Part shown: piece after piece, positions 26,236 to 35,522 of the stretch
Layout of the letters: each line of letters begins with the position of its first letter
Position numbering within the stretch: the first letter of the stretch is position 1
From: Caldilineaceae bacterium SB0661_bin_34
Lineage (GTDB): Bacteria > Chloroflexota > Anaerolineae > Caldilineales > Caldilineaceae
NCBI GenBank assembly: GCA_009841145.1
Contig: VXMJ01000083.1
Coordinates: 25,325 to 89,324 of the forward strand
Direction: 5' to 3'
DNA length: 64,000 nt
Position numbers and translations under genes: made by a program
The notes under the pieces: generated by a model
Told to the model about the DNA's origin: nothing
Seen by the model: the letters and a program-made list of their open reading frames with translations, nothing else
Database searches by the model: none

Positions 26236-27282
26236 GTGACGGCCGATACGACTTACCCCGCCATTGTGGACGGCCACAACGACACCTTGCTGCGGCTGGT
26301 GCCCGGACGCGACCAACGGCAAACGGCGTTTCACGAAGAAGGCACGGAGGGACACGTCGACCTGCCGCGCATGCGCAAGGGCGGCATGGCCGGCGGCTTC
26401 TTCGCCATGTACACCCCGGACAAGGACTACCGGGGCGATGCACCCCTGCCGTCGCGGGGACAGGAAGTGCCCCAGGACTTCGCCCTGGACTTCGTGCTCC
26501 GCATGTTCGCCCTCCTGTTGGATCTGGACCGGACCCTGTCCCCCGAGTTCTCGCTGGTCAGGACCGTGCCGGAAATGCTGGATGCCCTGGCCAACGATCG
26601 CTGCCTGGCGATTGCCCACATTGAGGATGCGTCTCCGCTGGATCCGGAGTTGACGCTCCTGCCCTTGCTGTACGACCTCGGCCTGCGTTCGATTGGGCCG
26701 GTCTGGAGCCGCACCAATGCCTTTGGCCACGGTGTGTCCTTCGACTTCCCCGGCTCCCCGGACCAGGGGCCGGGCCTCACGGAACCCGGCAAGGCCCTCG
26801 TCAAGGCCTGCAACGACCTGGGGATCATGATCGACCTGTCCCATCTGAACGAAAAGGGCTTCTGGGACGTGGCCGAACTGTCGGAGGATCCGCTGGTGGC
26901 CACCCACTCCTGCGTGCACATTCTGTCCAATTCGGCTCGCAACCTGACCGACCTGCAGCTCGATGCCATTGCCGAGACCAATGGACTTGTGGGCATCAAC
27001 TTCAACACGGGCTTCCTGCGGCCGGACGGTGCCACCGACACCTCCACCTCTTTCACCGAAATCGTCAAGCACGCGGCCTATGTGACGGATCGCATCGGCA
27101 TCGACCATGTGGCTCTGGGCTCGGACTTCGACGGCGCCACCATGCCCGGCGATCTGTCGGACTGCAGCAAGCTGCCGGCACTCATGGCATCGCTGGAGGA
27201 AACCGGCTTCGACGCGTCGGACCTGCGCAAGCTGGCCCACGGCAACTGGATCCGCGTCCTGCAGCAAACCTGGCATCACTAA
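26236..27282 (+). CDS. Membrane dipeptidase (peptidase family M19)
   Basis: 348 residues; GTG start with AGGA eleven bases upstream. Zinc-binding motifs of renal-dipeptidase-type enzymes are present: VDGHNDTLLR, IAHIEDASPL with the bridging Glu, MIDLSHLNEKGF, VATHSCVHILSNSARNL and HVALGSDFDGA. These enzymes hydrolyse dipeptides with D- or L- carboxyl-terminal residues, and some act on other amides. No signal peptide is visible, so it is probably cytosolic. It is the first gene of a four-gene operon with a DapA-like aldolase 22 bases downstream, an SDR and a TIM-barrel protein. This context suggests a small-molecule catabolic route rather than protein turnover. Confidence 0.92.
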   Translation: MTADTTYPAIVDGHNDTLLRLVPGRDQRQTAFHEEGTEGHVDLPRMRKGGMAGGFFAMYTPDKDYRGDAPLPSRGQEVPQDFALDFVLRMFALLLDLDRTLSPEFSLVRTVPEMLDALANDRCLAIAHIEDASPLDPELTLLPLLYDLGLRSIGPVWSRTNAFGHGVSFDFPGSPDQGPGLTEPGKALVKACNDLGIMIDLSHLNEKGFWDVAELSEDPLVATHSCVHILSNSARNLTDLQLDAIAETNGLVGINFNTGFLRPDGATDTSTSFTEIVKHAAYVTDRIGIDHVALGSDFDGATMPGDLSDCSKLPALMASLEETGFDASDLRKLAHGNWIRVLQQTWHH

Positions 27283-27304
27283 TTCGGGAGAAAACACATC
27301 CGCT

Positions 27305-28231
27305 ATGGACCTGGCAACCCTTCTGGACAGCCTGAACAGCGTCATCGCCATTCCCATCGTGCCCCTCAGGGGCGGGGCCGTGGACTTCGACGGCCACCAG
27401 CTGAACATCCGCTACCTGATGGAGAACAACCATCTGGACAACGACCGCAAACGGGTCGTTTCCGTGGCCGGCACCAGCCTGCTGCACCACCTGAGCCTCG
27501 AGGACCAGAACGGACTCTTTGCGGCCACCGGGGAGGTCATGGGGGACGAGGGCATTCTCATGAGCGCGGTGGTGCCGAACCCACTGGCGGACGCGCGCTG
27601 CCAGATCCGCGCCCACCTGGATCTGGCGCGCCGGCCGGACGTGATTTTGATCATGCCCCTCACCGGGGTCTTCAGCCCGGACGGTCTCTGCCAGGGCCTA
27701 GGCGAACTCGCGGAGGAGTTCAGCGGCGAGGGTGCCCGGTTCCTCTACTACCTGAGAGCCTCCCGGGATCGGGATGCCGTATTGCAACTGATGGCGGCCT
27801 CTCCGCACTTTGTGGGCGTCAAGGTCGGCACGGACGTGGCGGATGCCGCCTACATGGCGGAGCGCGCCCCGGACGACACGATTGTGATCTGGGGCATCGG
27901 CGACCGCAGCACGGCCGCCGCCCAAAAGGGCACTCAGGGCCATACCTCCGGCACGGCCGTGGTGGTGACCCGCACGGCGGACGAAATCAACAACGCCCAG
28001 CGGGCGGGCGACTGGGACCGCGCCTTGGAGTGGGAGGCGTACATCCAGGCGCTGGAGGACATCCGGTTTCGCAATGGCCGCGCCTTCAACTACACCGCCG
28101 TGATCGAGGCCCTGAACCAGATTGGCGGCGACGTGACCGGCGGCGAAGGCGGGTTCTTCAACCCGCCTGCCGACAGCGCCCTGCAGGCGGAGGTCAAGGC
28201 AGCCATCGCAACAATGGCCCCCCTGCACTGA
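27305..28231 (+). CDS. DapA-family (dihydrodipicolinate synthase-like) aldolase/lyase, divergent
   Basis: 308 residues. The TIM-barrel family uses a Schiff-base Lys, here most likely Lys173 in HFVGVKVGTD; Tyr148 or Tyr149 (RFLYYL) would be the assisting Tyr. The usual substrate-carboxylate loop GTTGE is altered to AGTSLLHHLS, so it is not a standard lysine-pathway enzyme. It more likely works on another 2-keto acid, as in sugar-acid or hydroxyproline degradation. It sits between an M19 dipeptidase and an SDR in a compact operon. Substrate unknown. Confidence 0.8.
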   Translation: MDLATLLDSLNSVIAIPIVPLRGGAVDFDGHQLNIRYLMENNHLDNDRKRVVSVAGTSLLHHLSLEDQNGLFAATGEVMGDEGILMSAVVPNPLADARCQIRAHLDLARRPDVILIMPLTGVFSPDGLCQGLGELAEEFSGEGARFLYYLRASRDRDAVLQLMAASPHFVGVKVGTDVADAAYMAERAPDDTIVIWGIGDRSTAAAQKGTQGHTSGTAVVVTRTADEINNAQRAGDWDRALEWEAYIQALEDIRFRNGRAFNYTAVIEALNQIGGDVTGGEGGFFNPPADSALQAEVKAAIATMAPLH

Positions 28232-28268
28232 GTTCCTTCATGGCTTCGGCCGAGGAAGCAGCGGCTTT

Positions 28269-29090
28269 ATGACAGACAACGGCAAACTGGCCGGACAGAC
28301 GGCCTGGGTGACGGGGGCGGCGTCCGGCATGGGAGCCGCTGTGGCGCGTCTGTTCGTTGACGAAGGCGCCGCTGTGGCTGCGGTGGACATTCAGGCCGAA
28401 CCGGGCGCGCGGGTCGCGACCCAAATCACCGAGTCGGGCGGCACGGCCGAGTTCCACGACTGCGACATCACCGACAGCAACGCGGTCAAGGCCAGCCTGG
28501 ACAAGGCCGCGGCATCCCTGGGACCGCCCTCGATCATTGTGAACTGCGCCGGCATCGTCCATGTGGCCAAGCTGGACGAGTATCCCGAGTCGGACTGGGA
28601 CCAGTTGATGGGTGTCAACCTCAAGTCGGTCTACCTGTCCGTGCGGCACGGCATGCAATACCTGCGGCAACACGAACGCAGCTACATGGTCAACATCGCC
28701 TCCGTGGGCAGTTTCATCGCCCAAGGGGACACACCGGCCTACATCGCGTCAAAGTACGCGGTCCTGGGCCTGAGCAACAACATCGCCGTGGACTACGCCC
28801 GGGACGGTCTGCGCTGCAACTGTGTCTGTCCGGGCATCACCGACACCCCCATGCTCCGCTACCACTTGAGCACCACCCCGGATCCGGAAGAAACGCTGGC
28901 CATGCGCCTCAAGCGGGTGCCGACCGGCGTGGTGATCACTCCGGAACAGATCGCCCGAGCCGTGTTGTACCTGAGTTGCGAGGACTCGGCCGGGATTACC
29001 GGCACCTCCCTGGTCGTGGACGGCGGCTACATCGCACCGGCGGAGTGGGAGACTGACATCACCCGATTCATGGACAACCAGGAGGCCTGA
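28269..29090 (+). CDS. Short-chain dehydrogenase/reductase (SDR)
   Basis: 273 residues, classical SDR. Cofactor-binding glycine motif VTGAASGMGAAVARL near residues 15-29, VNCAGIVHVAK in the middle, catalytic Ser in NIASVGSF, and the Tyr and Lys in PAYIASKYAVLGLS. The carboxyl-terminal segment GITGTSLVVDGGY is typical. The Asp after the second strand (AVDIQAEPG) favours NAD over NADP. The stop is one base before the start of the downstream TIM-barrel gene, so translation is coupled or nearly so. It probably oxidises a hydroxyl group of the intermediate handled by this operon. Confidence 0.92.
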   Translation: MTDNGKLAGQTAWVTGAASGMGAAVARLFVDEGAAVAAVDIQAEPGARVATQITESGGTAEFHDCDITDSNAVKASLDKAAASLGPPSIIVNCAGIVHVAKLDEYPESDWDQLMGVNLKSVYLSVRHGMQYLRQHERSYMVNIASVGSFIAQGDTPAYIASKYAVLGLSNNIAVDYARDGLRCNCVCPGITDTPMLRYHLSTTPDPEETLAMRLKRVPTGVVITPEQIARAVLYLSCEDSAGITGTSLVVDGGYIAPAEWETDITRFMDNQEA

Positions 29091-29091
29091 A

Positions 29092-29931
29092 ATGCGTGCC
29101 CGACTTGCCTGTGCCGACTTCACCTTCCCCTTGCTGGAGCACCATGCATCCCTGCAATTGATCCAGTTGATGGGCTTCCAGGGCGTGGATATCGGACTCT
29201 TCGAGGGTCGATCCCACATTCAGCCGTCCGGGGAGTTTGCGGATCCGGTGCGTTCGGGCCAGCGCCTGGAGCACCGCTTGTCGAACCTGGGCCTGGAAGT
29301 GGCGGACATTTTCCTGCAGTTGGATACGGACTTCGTGTCGTTTGCCATCAACCAGCCGGATGACACCCGTCGGCGGCATGCCCGCGAGCAGTTCCTGAGG
29401 GCCCTGGACTATGCCGCCGCCTGCGGCAGTCGGCACGTCACCACGCTGCCAGGTGTGCGATTCCCGGAGGAATCGCACCGGGACTCCCTGGACCGGGTCA
29501 AGGAAGAGTTGGCCTGGCGTGTGGAACGGGCACAGCGGCTAAGGCTGGAGTTCAGTGTCGAGGCGCACGTGGGTTCGATAGTCGACACACCGCGCAAGGC
29601 CCGGGCCCTGGCCCGGGGCGTGGACGGCCTGACCCTGACCCTGGACTACACCCATTTCACCCGGCAGGGCGTGACCGACGAGGAGATCGAGCCCCTCGTG
29701 GAACATGCCAGCCACTTCCACTTCCGCGGCGCGCGCCAAAACCGCCTGCAGGCGTCCATGGCGGAAAACACGATCGACTACGAACGGGTCCTGACGCGCA
29801 TGGAGGAGGTCGGCTACCCGGGCTGGCACGCCGTGGAGTACGTGTGGAGTGACTGGGAGCACTGCAACGAATGCGACAACGTGTCCGAAACCATCATCCT
29901 GCGGGATTTGATCCGCAGGCATTGCACATGA
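29092..29931 (+). CDS. Sugar phosphate isomerase/epimerase-like TIM-barrel protein (second copy type)
   Basis: 279 residues, xylose isomerase-like fold. Candidate metal ligands: Glu in LEFSVEAHVGS, Asp in LTLDYTHFT, His in ASHFHFRGA and Glu in WHAVEYVWSDW. It is the last gene of the operon that begins with the M19 dipeptidase. It is not a close relative of the copy at 6732. Family members isomerise or epimerise keto sugars or cleave 3-keto glycosides. Together with the SDR and the DapA-like protein it fits an oxidation, isomerisation and aldol-cleavage sequence. Confidence 0.85.
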   Translation: MRARLACADFTFPLLEHHASLQLIQLMGFQGVDIGLFEGRSHIQPSGEFADPVRSGQRLEHRLSNLGLEVADIFLQLDTDFVSFAINQPDDTRRRHAREQFLRALDYAAACGSRHVTTLPGVRFPEESHRDSLDRVKEELAWRVERAQRLRLEFSVEAHVGSIVDTPRKARALARGVDGLTLTLDYTHFTRQGVTDEEIEPLVEHASHFHFRGARQNRLQASMAENTIDYERVLTRMEEVGYPGWHAVEYVWSDWEHCNECDNVSETIILRDLIRRHCT

Positions 29932-30001
29932 CGACCCGTCCCAAGGATTGACAGACCCCAACAGCTCAAGGGTCGCAAATCCAAGACCTCCATGTCACCG
30001 A

Positions 30002-30028
30002 GTGCCCAGCCGGCTTGACGCCGGGCAC
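30002..30028. terminator. Imperfect hairpin between convergent operons
   Basis: GTGCCC (30002-30007) pairs with GGGCAC (30023-30028), with an inner GGC/GCC pair around a TTGAC loop. It lies about 70 bases after the plus-strand operon and before the end of the minus-strand acyltransferase gene. There is no T tract on either side, so its role as a terminator is uncertain. Confidence 0.3.
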
Positions 30029-30108
30029 GGTCCGGTGTGTCGGACACATGGGTCTACCAGGCCTCCGGGGATTGCACCCCGCCTCGCCGCCCTCGCTGGA
30101 TGCCGCTC

Positions 30109-31305
30109 TCAAGCCGCGGCCCGTGGATAGCGGCGACCGTTCAGTTGCTTTCCGATGAACGTCGGCCGCACCAGATACTGATAGAGCACCAGGATCAAAC
30201 AGGTTGCCGCGACCACGACGAGAGCGAGCTTCACGATTCCCGGAAGGGGCATGTTCCTTAAGGGGAGGGGCAGCAATATGACGAACGGCACATGGACGAG
30301 GTAGATCCAGTACGAGGCGTCCGCCATGTACCGCCAGCGCTGGCTTGGTTTGTCCATGTAGCGGAGGAACAGTCCAATCAGGCCATAGGCCAGGAACCAC
30401 ATGGAAAGCGAGAGGAAGGCGACCGCCCCCACATGGTGGACCGTCGAAGTCCCCGCGCAGATCCTGTCCGGACCGGCGTGGCAGCCGGCGTCGGCGAAGT
30501 ACCGGTACACGAAGAAGCACACGATTCCCGCAGCGAGATGGAGCCATGCGGGACGCTTGAAGCCTTCCAGCGTCTCTCGGCGGCAGAACAGCAGCCATCC
30601 GACTGTGAAGAACAGGCACCACAGTGCCAGTTGGCGCAGGGTTGGGATCGGACCGGCGTAGTAGTCGATGGCCCACGACTGCATCCGGTACAGAATGGTG
30701 CCGGTGACCAGGACCAGCACCACGATGCCTCCTCGGTGCAGCAGACGTTCAAAGAGGTCCAGCGTCCAGGTACGCACCCGCTCCGGGATGCGAACGGCGA
30801 GCGGCCGTACCCCGCTCGCGACCACGCAAAGGATCATCAGATGGTAGAGGAACCACAGATGCAGGAAGATGTAGCGCACCGCATCCGCTGACATCAGCTC
30901 GTCCCTGCCATAGGTATGGGTTGGCGGGACCGAACTGAACCGGGAGGCATACGTCACGACGAAGTACATCGTGGCCGCCAGCATGGGCCAGGCTACCAGG
31001 AACGGCACCCCGATCCGGCTCCATCGATTCCGCAGGAATGCCGGGATGCCCCGTGTCTGCACCAGGTACGCCGCGAAGAACCCCGCAATCGCAAAAAAGA
31101 CCGGCAGCTGGAACACACGGATGAAGACGATCACCCAGTGAGCGAGGATGTCGGCCTGGGCATCTTTGTATGGCCAGGCCTCAAAAACGGTGGGTTCGTA
31201 GCTCATCGCGGCGTGCCGAACCACCCCAAGGAGCATCAAGACCGCACGCAGCCGGTCGAGTGAGTGATATCGTGGGATCGTGACCCGGGACCGAGTGCCG
31301 TCCAC
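30109..31305 (-). CDS. Acyltransferase-3 family integral membrane protein
   Basis: About 398 residues from a GTG at 31305; longer in-frame starts overlap the P450 gene and carry no family sequence. It has roughly ten membrane segments and the family opening YHSLDRLRAVLMLLGVVRHA, with the conserved Arg and the catalytic-site His. Later segments include PVFFAIAGFFAAYLV, FLYHLMILCVVAS and YWIYLVHVPFVILLPLPL. Such proteins transfer acyl groups to sugars, lipids, glucans or natural products at the membrane; this one resembles the OpgC/acetyltransferase branch. It begins 17 bases after the stop of the GPP34-P450 gene and is almost surely in the same operon, suggesting acylation of a product oxidised by that enzyme. 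Confidence 0.85.
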   Translation of the reverse strand: MDGTRSRVTIPRYHSLDRLRAVLMLLGVVRHAAMSYEPTVFEAWPYKDAQADILAHWVIVFIRVFQLPVFFAIAGFFAAYLVQTRGIPAFLRNRWSRIGVPFLVAWPMLAATMYFVVTYASRFSSVPPTHTYGRDELMSADAVRYIFLHLWFLYHLMILCVVASGVRPLAVRIPERVRTWTLDLFERLLHRGGIVVLVLVTGTILYRMQSWAIDYYAGPIPTLRQLALWCLFFTVGWLLFCRRETLEGFKRPAWLHLAAGIVCFFVYRYFADAGCHAGPDRICAGTSTVHHVGAVAFLSLSMWFLAYGLIGLFLRYMDKPSQRWRYMADASYWIYLVHVPFVILLPLPLRNMPLPGIVKLALVVVAATCLILVLYQYLVRPTFIGKQLNGRRYPRAAA

Positions 31306-31322
31306 GCGCCCTGATGCCTGGT

Positions 31323-33320
31323 TCAGTTGGTCATCGGAGCGTTGTGCGTCCGGCGGCCCAGAACGCGGATTCTGAAGCCGACGGGCTGCATGGTCGGGAA
31401 CGATCTCACCCGCAGGGCATGATCCGGAGCAAGCGGCTCCAGAACGAGTTCCCGCAGAATCGTCGCCATTGTGAGGCAGAGCTGGATTGGGACGAGACCG
31501 CTGCCGAGACACCGGTGGTGGCCGGCCCCGAAGGGAGCGTAGGCGCCGGGCTGCCGATGTTCGCCGCGGGCCTGGGTGTAGCGGTCGATATCGAAGTGCT
31601 CCGGTTCCGGAAAGTATTCCTCGAGCGTGTGTCCCACGGCCGTGCCGATCATGACCTGGGTCCCCGCGGGTACCGTGTGTCCCGCGAACTCGAAGGAGTT
31701 GGAGGTCATCCGAAGCACGGCCGGCGATACCGGATGGAGCCGAAGGGTCTCCATCGCCACGCGGCGCGAAACGTCGAGCCGCCGCAGACCCTCATCGGAC
31801 ACAGGGCCCTGCTCGAGGAGGGCGTCCGCTTCGGCGGTCATGCCTTCCATGAGCTGCGGACGCTTCAGCATGTTGTAGAGCATGAACGAGCAGGTGCTCG
31901 CCGTGGTGTCCAGTCCGACCATGTAGGGTGCCAGCACGGTCAGGTTCAGGTTGGTCTCGGGCAGGAGCTGAGGATCGGCCTCACGCAAATCGAGCATGAG
32001 GTCGATGAAGTCCCGGTTCGTCCCGCGGGGACCCACCGTCTGCTTGTGCGCGAGGACCTTCTTGGCCAATTCAAAGGCTCGCGTGCGGGCACGCCGGAAG
32101 CGCGGGAGCTTCATGACATGCGGCAACGTAGCCGCGCTCAGGAGCAATCCGCCGAGGAGCGTGGCCAGGTCCTGGGTGTAGCCTTGGGGCGAATGGTCCG
32201 CCATCAGGTAGCCCATCTGCTCGGCAATAACGCTCTGGAACGCCGGCAACACCTCGAATGACTTGCCAATCGGCCACTTGGCAATCTCGTCGCGGGTGAT
32301 GTCGACGACCTCCCTCGCCCGCTCCCTCAGGACGCGGGCCGCGTACCCCTTGGCTTGGGCCTTCCGCGTGGTGACATGGTCGATGCCGTCCATGGTCAGG
32401 ATCGAACGCGACGCGTCCATCTGCCTATGGAAGTTCGCCATGGGCTCGAGTGATCGAAAGACGGCTTGCCCGTGCGACATCAGGAAGTTGACCGCTTCCG
32501 GTCCCGCGATGCACACGAACCGGCGTCCGGGAACGCGTATCCTGAAGATTGGGCCCAGGTCGCGGTACTGGCGGGCAAGGAACGACACAACTCCCTTTCG
32601 CATGGCCAAGCCGTTGCCCATCAGCGGAAGGCCCGGTACGACCGGGATCTCTCTCGGGTGCGGAGGCCCCGGAGATGATTCGTCGGGCACCTCCAATCCC
32701 TCGATGGCCAAGCTCATCGTCCGGCCGATCAGGTCGAGATTCTTGAGCAGGTCGACGCGATCCTGGATCTGCTCCCGCTCCTCCGACGACAGAATGGTAC
32801 GGAACACCCCGCAGGCGTCTGCCAGCGTGATCAACACGATGTCGCGCGGATCCGGGATATCGTCGCCGAATAGCACACGCATGACGCGCAACTTGGCTTC
32901 TTCGACCTGTCGCCCGTCCGCGGTGGGGTAGCGCCGCGACCGGGACACCGCGGGAACCAGGGACAGAAGCCCCTGTGCCTCGGATCTCAGGATTCCGCGC
33001 TCAATTAGACGGGCCAGCGCGGCATGTCGAACTTGGTCTCCCCGCTCGGCGATCCGTCCCAGCCAATAGCCCGTGTCGCGCGACTGGCCTTCGCTTGCAA
33101 TCTCGGTCAGTGTTGGATCGAGAATGTCGTCGCCGAAAGGCGTGGCGTCCACGAGCACCAGACTCTCGAGATCCGTGTCGATGCGGTCCTCGAGCGCGAG
33201 ATCCATCAGCACCGCTCCGGCGAGTGCCAAGTGGAGTGAGCGCGGGGACAGACTGGCGGCCAGATCCCCCCGCCCTTCGTCCAGGGCGAGAACCAGGATT
33301 TCCTCGGCAAACCTCAGCAT
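31323..33320 (-). CDS. Fusion of GPP34 (GOLPH3/Vps74-like) domain and cytochrome P450
   Basis: 665 residues from the ATG at 33320, with GGAG six bases upstream. Residues 1-205 resemble GPP34, the domain of eukaryotic GOLPH3/Vps74 that binds phosphatidylinositol 4-phosphate and membranes and that also occurs alone in bacteria: LRFAEEILVLALDEGRGDL, LHLALAGAVLMDLALEDRI, DTGYWLGRIAERGDQVRHAA, LIERGIL. A Pro-rich linker (211-230) leads to a complete P450: I-helix GLDTTAST (469-476), ExxR at Glu524-Arg527, and the haem loop FGAGHHRCLG (597-606) with Cys604. The P450 part has no membrane anchor of its own, so the GPP34 domain may bring it to the membrane. No ferredoxin gene is adjacent. It is followed directly by an acyltransferase-3 gene. 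Both halves are confidently recognised; the joint function is unknown. Confidence 0.9.
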   Translation of the reverse strand: MLRFAEEILVLALDEGRGDLAASLSPRSLHLALAGAVLMDLALEDRIDTDLESLVLVDATPFGDDILDPTLTEIASEGQSRDTGYWLGRIAERGDQVRHAALARLIERGILRSEAQGLLSLVPAVSRSRRYPTADGRQVEEAKLRVMRVLFGDDIPDPRDIVLITLADACGVFRTILSSEEREQIQDRVDLLKNLDLIGRTMSLAIEGLEVPDESSPGPPHPREIPVVPGLPLMGNGLAMRKGVVSFLARQYRDLGPIFRIRVPGRRFVCIAGPEAVNFLMSHGQAVFRSLEPMANFHRQMDASRSILTMDGIDHVTTRKAQAKGYAARVLRERAREVVDITRDEIAKWPIGKSFEVLPAFQSVIAEQMGYLMADHSPQGYTQDLATLLGGLLLSAATLPHVMKLPRFRRARTRAFELAKKVLAHKQTVGPRGTNRDFIDLMLDLREADPQLLPETNLNLTVLAPYMVGLDTTASTCSFMLYNMLKRPQLMEGMTAEADALLEQGPVSDEGLRRLDVSRRVAMETLRLHPVSPAVLRMTSNSFEFAGHTVPAGTQVMIGTAVGHTLEEYFPEPEHFDIDRYTQARGEHRQPGAYAPFGAGHHRCLGSGLVPIQLCLTMATILRELVLEPLAPDHALRVRSFPTMQPVGFRIRVLGRRTHNAPMTN

Positions 33321-34562
33321 CGTTGGCTCCATCCGGTGGCCGAGGTGCGTACCCGCGTGTGTCCGAACAGATGGAACGGGCGGAACGCGGTTGTGCATCC
33401 CTGCTGGATGGAAAGGATTTCCGTCATCCTGCGTGCCCTATTCGGCCGCGACGCGGAGGCTGGATGCCCACGTCTCGGCGAGATCCCTCCGACACTGACC
33501 ACTTCTCTGTCCTTGGACGATCGGGCAAGAAGATGAACGAATGAGGAGCTCCGATTCCGCGCGACCCAAACCAACAGCGAGGTTTTGGATGAAGAGATTC
33601 GACTTGATCCGGAGTACGAGTTCATGTTCGTACCAGTACTCAGTACTGCCCCGGCTGCTGGACACTGTGCACGCAAGCGGCGATGAGTTTCTTACCGCGT
33701 CTACCCATTTGGTCACCTTGCCTGAAAGACAGTATAACGTTAATGTAACTACATCTTCATATACCTTTCTTGACACTGTTTAACATAAATAAATTTTACT
33801 CTGTATTCAAAAAGGCCAAGGAGCACTGCACCCTTGATTTTGATGAGTCAAAACCCCAATAGGATCCCTTGTCGTGGATTTCAGTCGCAGTCCATGCCGG
33901 ACCGGACTGGCCGTCTATCTCGGTCCGTCCGAGACCTGCTCCCACTGTGGCGGCCACGCTTGGCTCCTCAACAGCACCTACTCCTACATCTTGAAGGGTC
34001 TCGGGGGCAAGGGGCACCCGGGTCCGGTACTGGTCGTGCAAGACATGCCGCAGTGTCTCCCAATCACCGTCGGATATGACCACTCGGCAGCGTACGCATG
34101 CCTTGTAGGCACTGGTGGCCCGACTGTATGTCCTGGATGTCAGCTACCGGAACCTGGCCACGGCGCTTGGAGCCCTGGCGGTGGTGTGGGTACAAACACC
34201 CTGTGGCGGAATGGGTAGCGGCCGCTTAGTTGACCCTCGGTCCACAGACTTGGCATCCGCCCATTGTCTTGTGGACTGGATTTGGTTTCGACCGGGCAGC
34301 CCATGGCGGTGTCCTCAGGGCAACAGGGTCCTATGGTTCCCATACCGATACCGCCCACCCGATACGCTTGACCGTTTCAGCGATGTCGAAACTTCCGCAT
34401 CATCTGCCCTGTTCCGGACGAAACACGAGGACATCCGCCTGTTGAATGCGCGTCTGAGGCTTGCCGCACGCGACCAAGACAGCTTGGCTGTATTCGTGCT
34501 GGAACAGAATGGCTGCCGGCCGCGTGCGGCCCGACCTCGCCGCAAATCGACTGGCGAGACCT
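33321..34562. other. 1.2-kb region without an intact gene, partly AT-rich
   Basis: No open frame here has convincing coding character. Bases about 33725-33810 are clearly AT-rich against the GC-rich surroundings. A decayed transposase-like stretch lies at 33915-34215. The promoter of the GPP34-P450 operon should lie near 33321-33450 but no clear hexamers were found. Confidence 0.5.
33915..34215 (+). pseudogene. Possible decayed transposase amino terminus
   Basis: A zinc-ribbon-like pair, CSHCGG near 33935 and CKTC near 34040, is followed about 75 bases later by a helix-turn-helix-like stretch, ARLYVLDVSYRNLATALG. The pieces are in different frames and separated by a stop. This order (zinc ribbon, then a LYV-x-x-LSYR helix-turn-helix) is common at the start of IS transposases. 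The evidence is weak because each piece is short. Confidence 0.3.
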
Positions 34563-35297
34563 CTAGGCACTGGCCCGGCATCGAATCAGCTTGAGCTCAT
34601 CGGTGCCGACGTTCTCGACGGCATAGGCTTCGTCCGTCTCCAGCAACACGGCGCCGCCGTGAGCCAGACGGCCCGTCTCACCGCCGCTGGTAATCAGTGC
34701 TGTGCCTTCCCAGATGAAGATCACCGTCTCGCCGCCCCCCTGTTCCTCGCGCTCCATGCGACCGCCTGGAGCAAGTTCCAGGCAAGTCAAAGTCATTTCG
34801 GCCATGCCGCGCGCGGGACTGGCCGGCACGCGGGCCTGAGCCCCCTGCACGGCGGCGGCTTCCGCATCCCACATGGACTCGATGCGCACAGTGGATGCCG
34901 CGTCCGCGGCGGGTTGCGGCATCACACCCGTCTTGGCCGGATCCCGGTCGCCCGAATACAGTTCGGGATCGGGCGGCGACTGAAAGCTGATCAGCGTGGC
35001 CTGGTCGTCGGTGTGGTTGACAGTGCCGTGGACCTCGCCGGGGGGAATATAGGCGAAGTCACCTTTCACGATGGGGGTGTAGCGTTCGCCCTGGCGCACG
35101 GACACGCTGCCGTCCAGCACAATAAAAATGTCGGCCGACACTTCGTGGAAGTGCTGGGGGAACTCCTGTCCGCCCTGGAACACGGAATAGTTCAGCGTGA
35201 TGTTGCGGCCTCCGCTGTCGGGGCTGATCAGACGCCGCGAATAGCCCTGTCCCATGTGAAAAACGGCACCGTCTTCCAGATTGATGAATTTCGCCAT
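34563..35297 (-). CDS. Double-cupin domain protein
   Basis: 244 residues. The first cupin (about residues 35-100) has metal-ligand candidates in FPQHFHEVSADIFIVLDG and PPGEVHGTVNH. The second (about 165-235) keeps the fold pattern (PGGRMEREEQGGGETVIFIW) but lacks the His-x-His pair, so only the first is likely to bind metal. Bicupins act as dioxygenases, isomerases or binding proteins. GGAGG lies a few bases before the ATG. It stands alone on the minus strand with no clear functional partner. Confidence 0.82.
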   Translation of the reverse strand: MAKFINLEDGAVFHMGQGYSRRLISPDSGGRNITLNYSVFQGGQEFPQHFHEVSADIFIVLDGSVSVRQGERYTPIVKGDFAYIPPGEVHGTVNHTDDQATLISFQSPPDPELYSGDRDPAKTGVMPQPAADAASTVRIESMWDAEAAAVQGAQARVPASPARGMAEMTLTCLELAPGGRMEREEQGGGETVIFIWEGTALITSGGETGRLAHGGAVLLETDEAYAVENVGTDELKLIRCRASA

Positions 35298-35522
35298 GGC
35301 ACCTCCTTCCTAGGATGTGTCCTGTGCCGGGTGTAGCCTTGCAGACCGAAACAATTACAGTGTACAGGGAAATTCGTTCCGCCTCGCCGTGCCGGTCTCG
35401 GACCGGCTAAGCATTTCACACGACTTGGTGTCAAGACAGCAGTTGTGTGTTGACCTGCCAGAGGCCGCCTTCCGACCGCCAGCCCGGGACAGGCGGGTTT
35501 CGGTCGAGCCTGGGAGAAGCCG

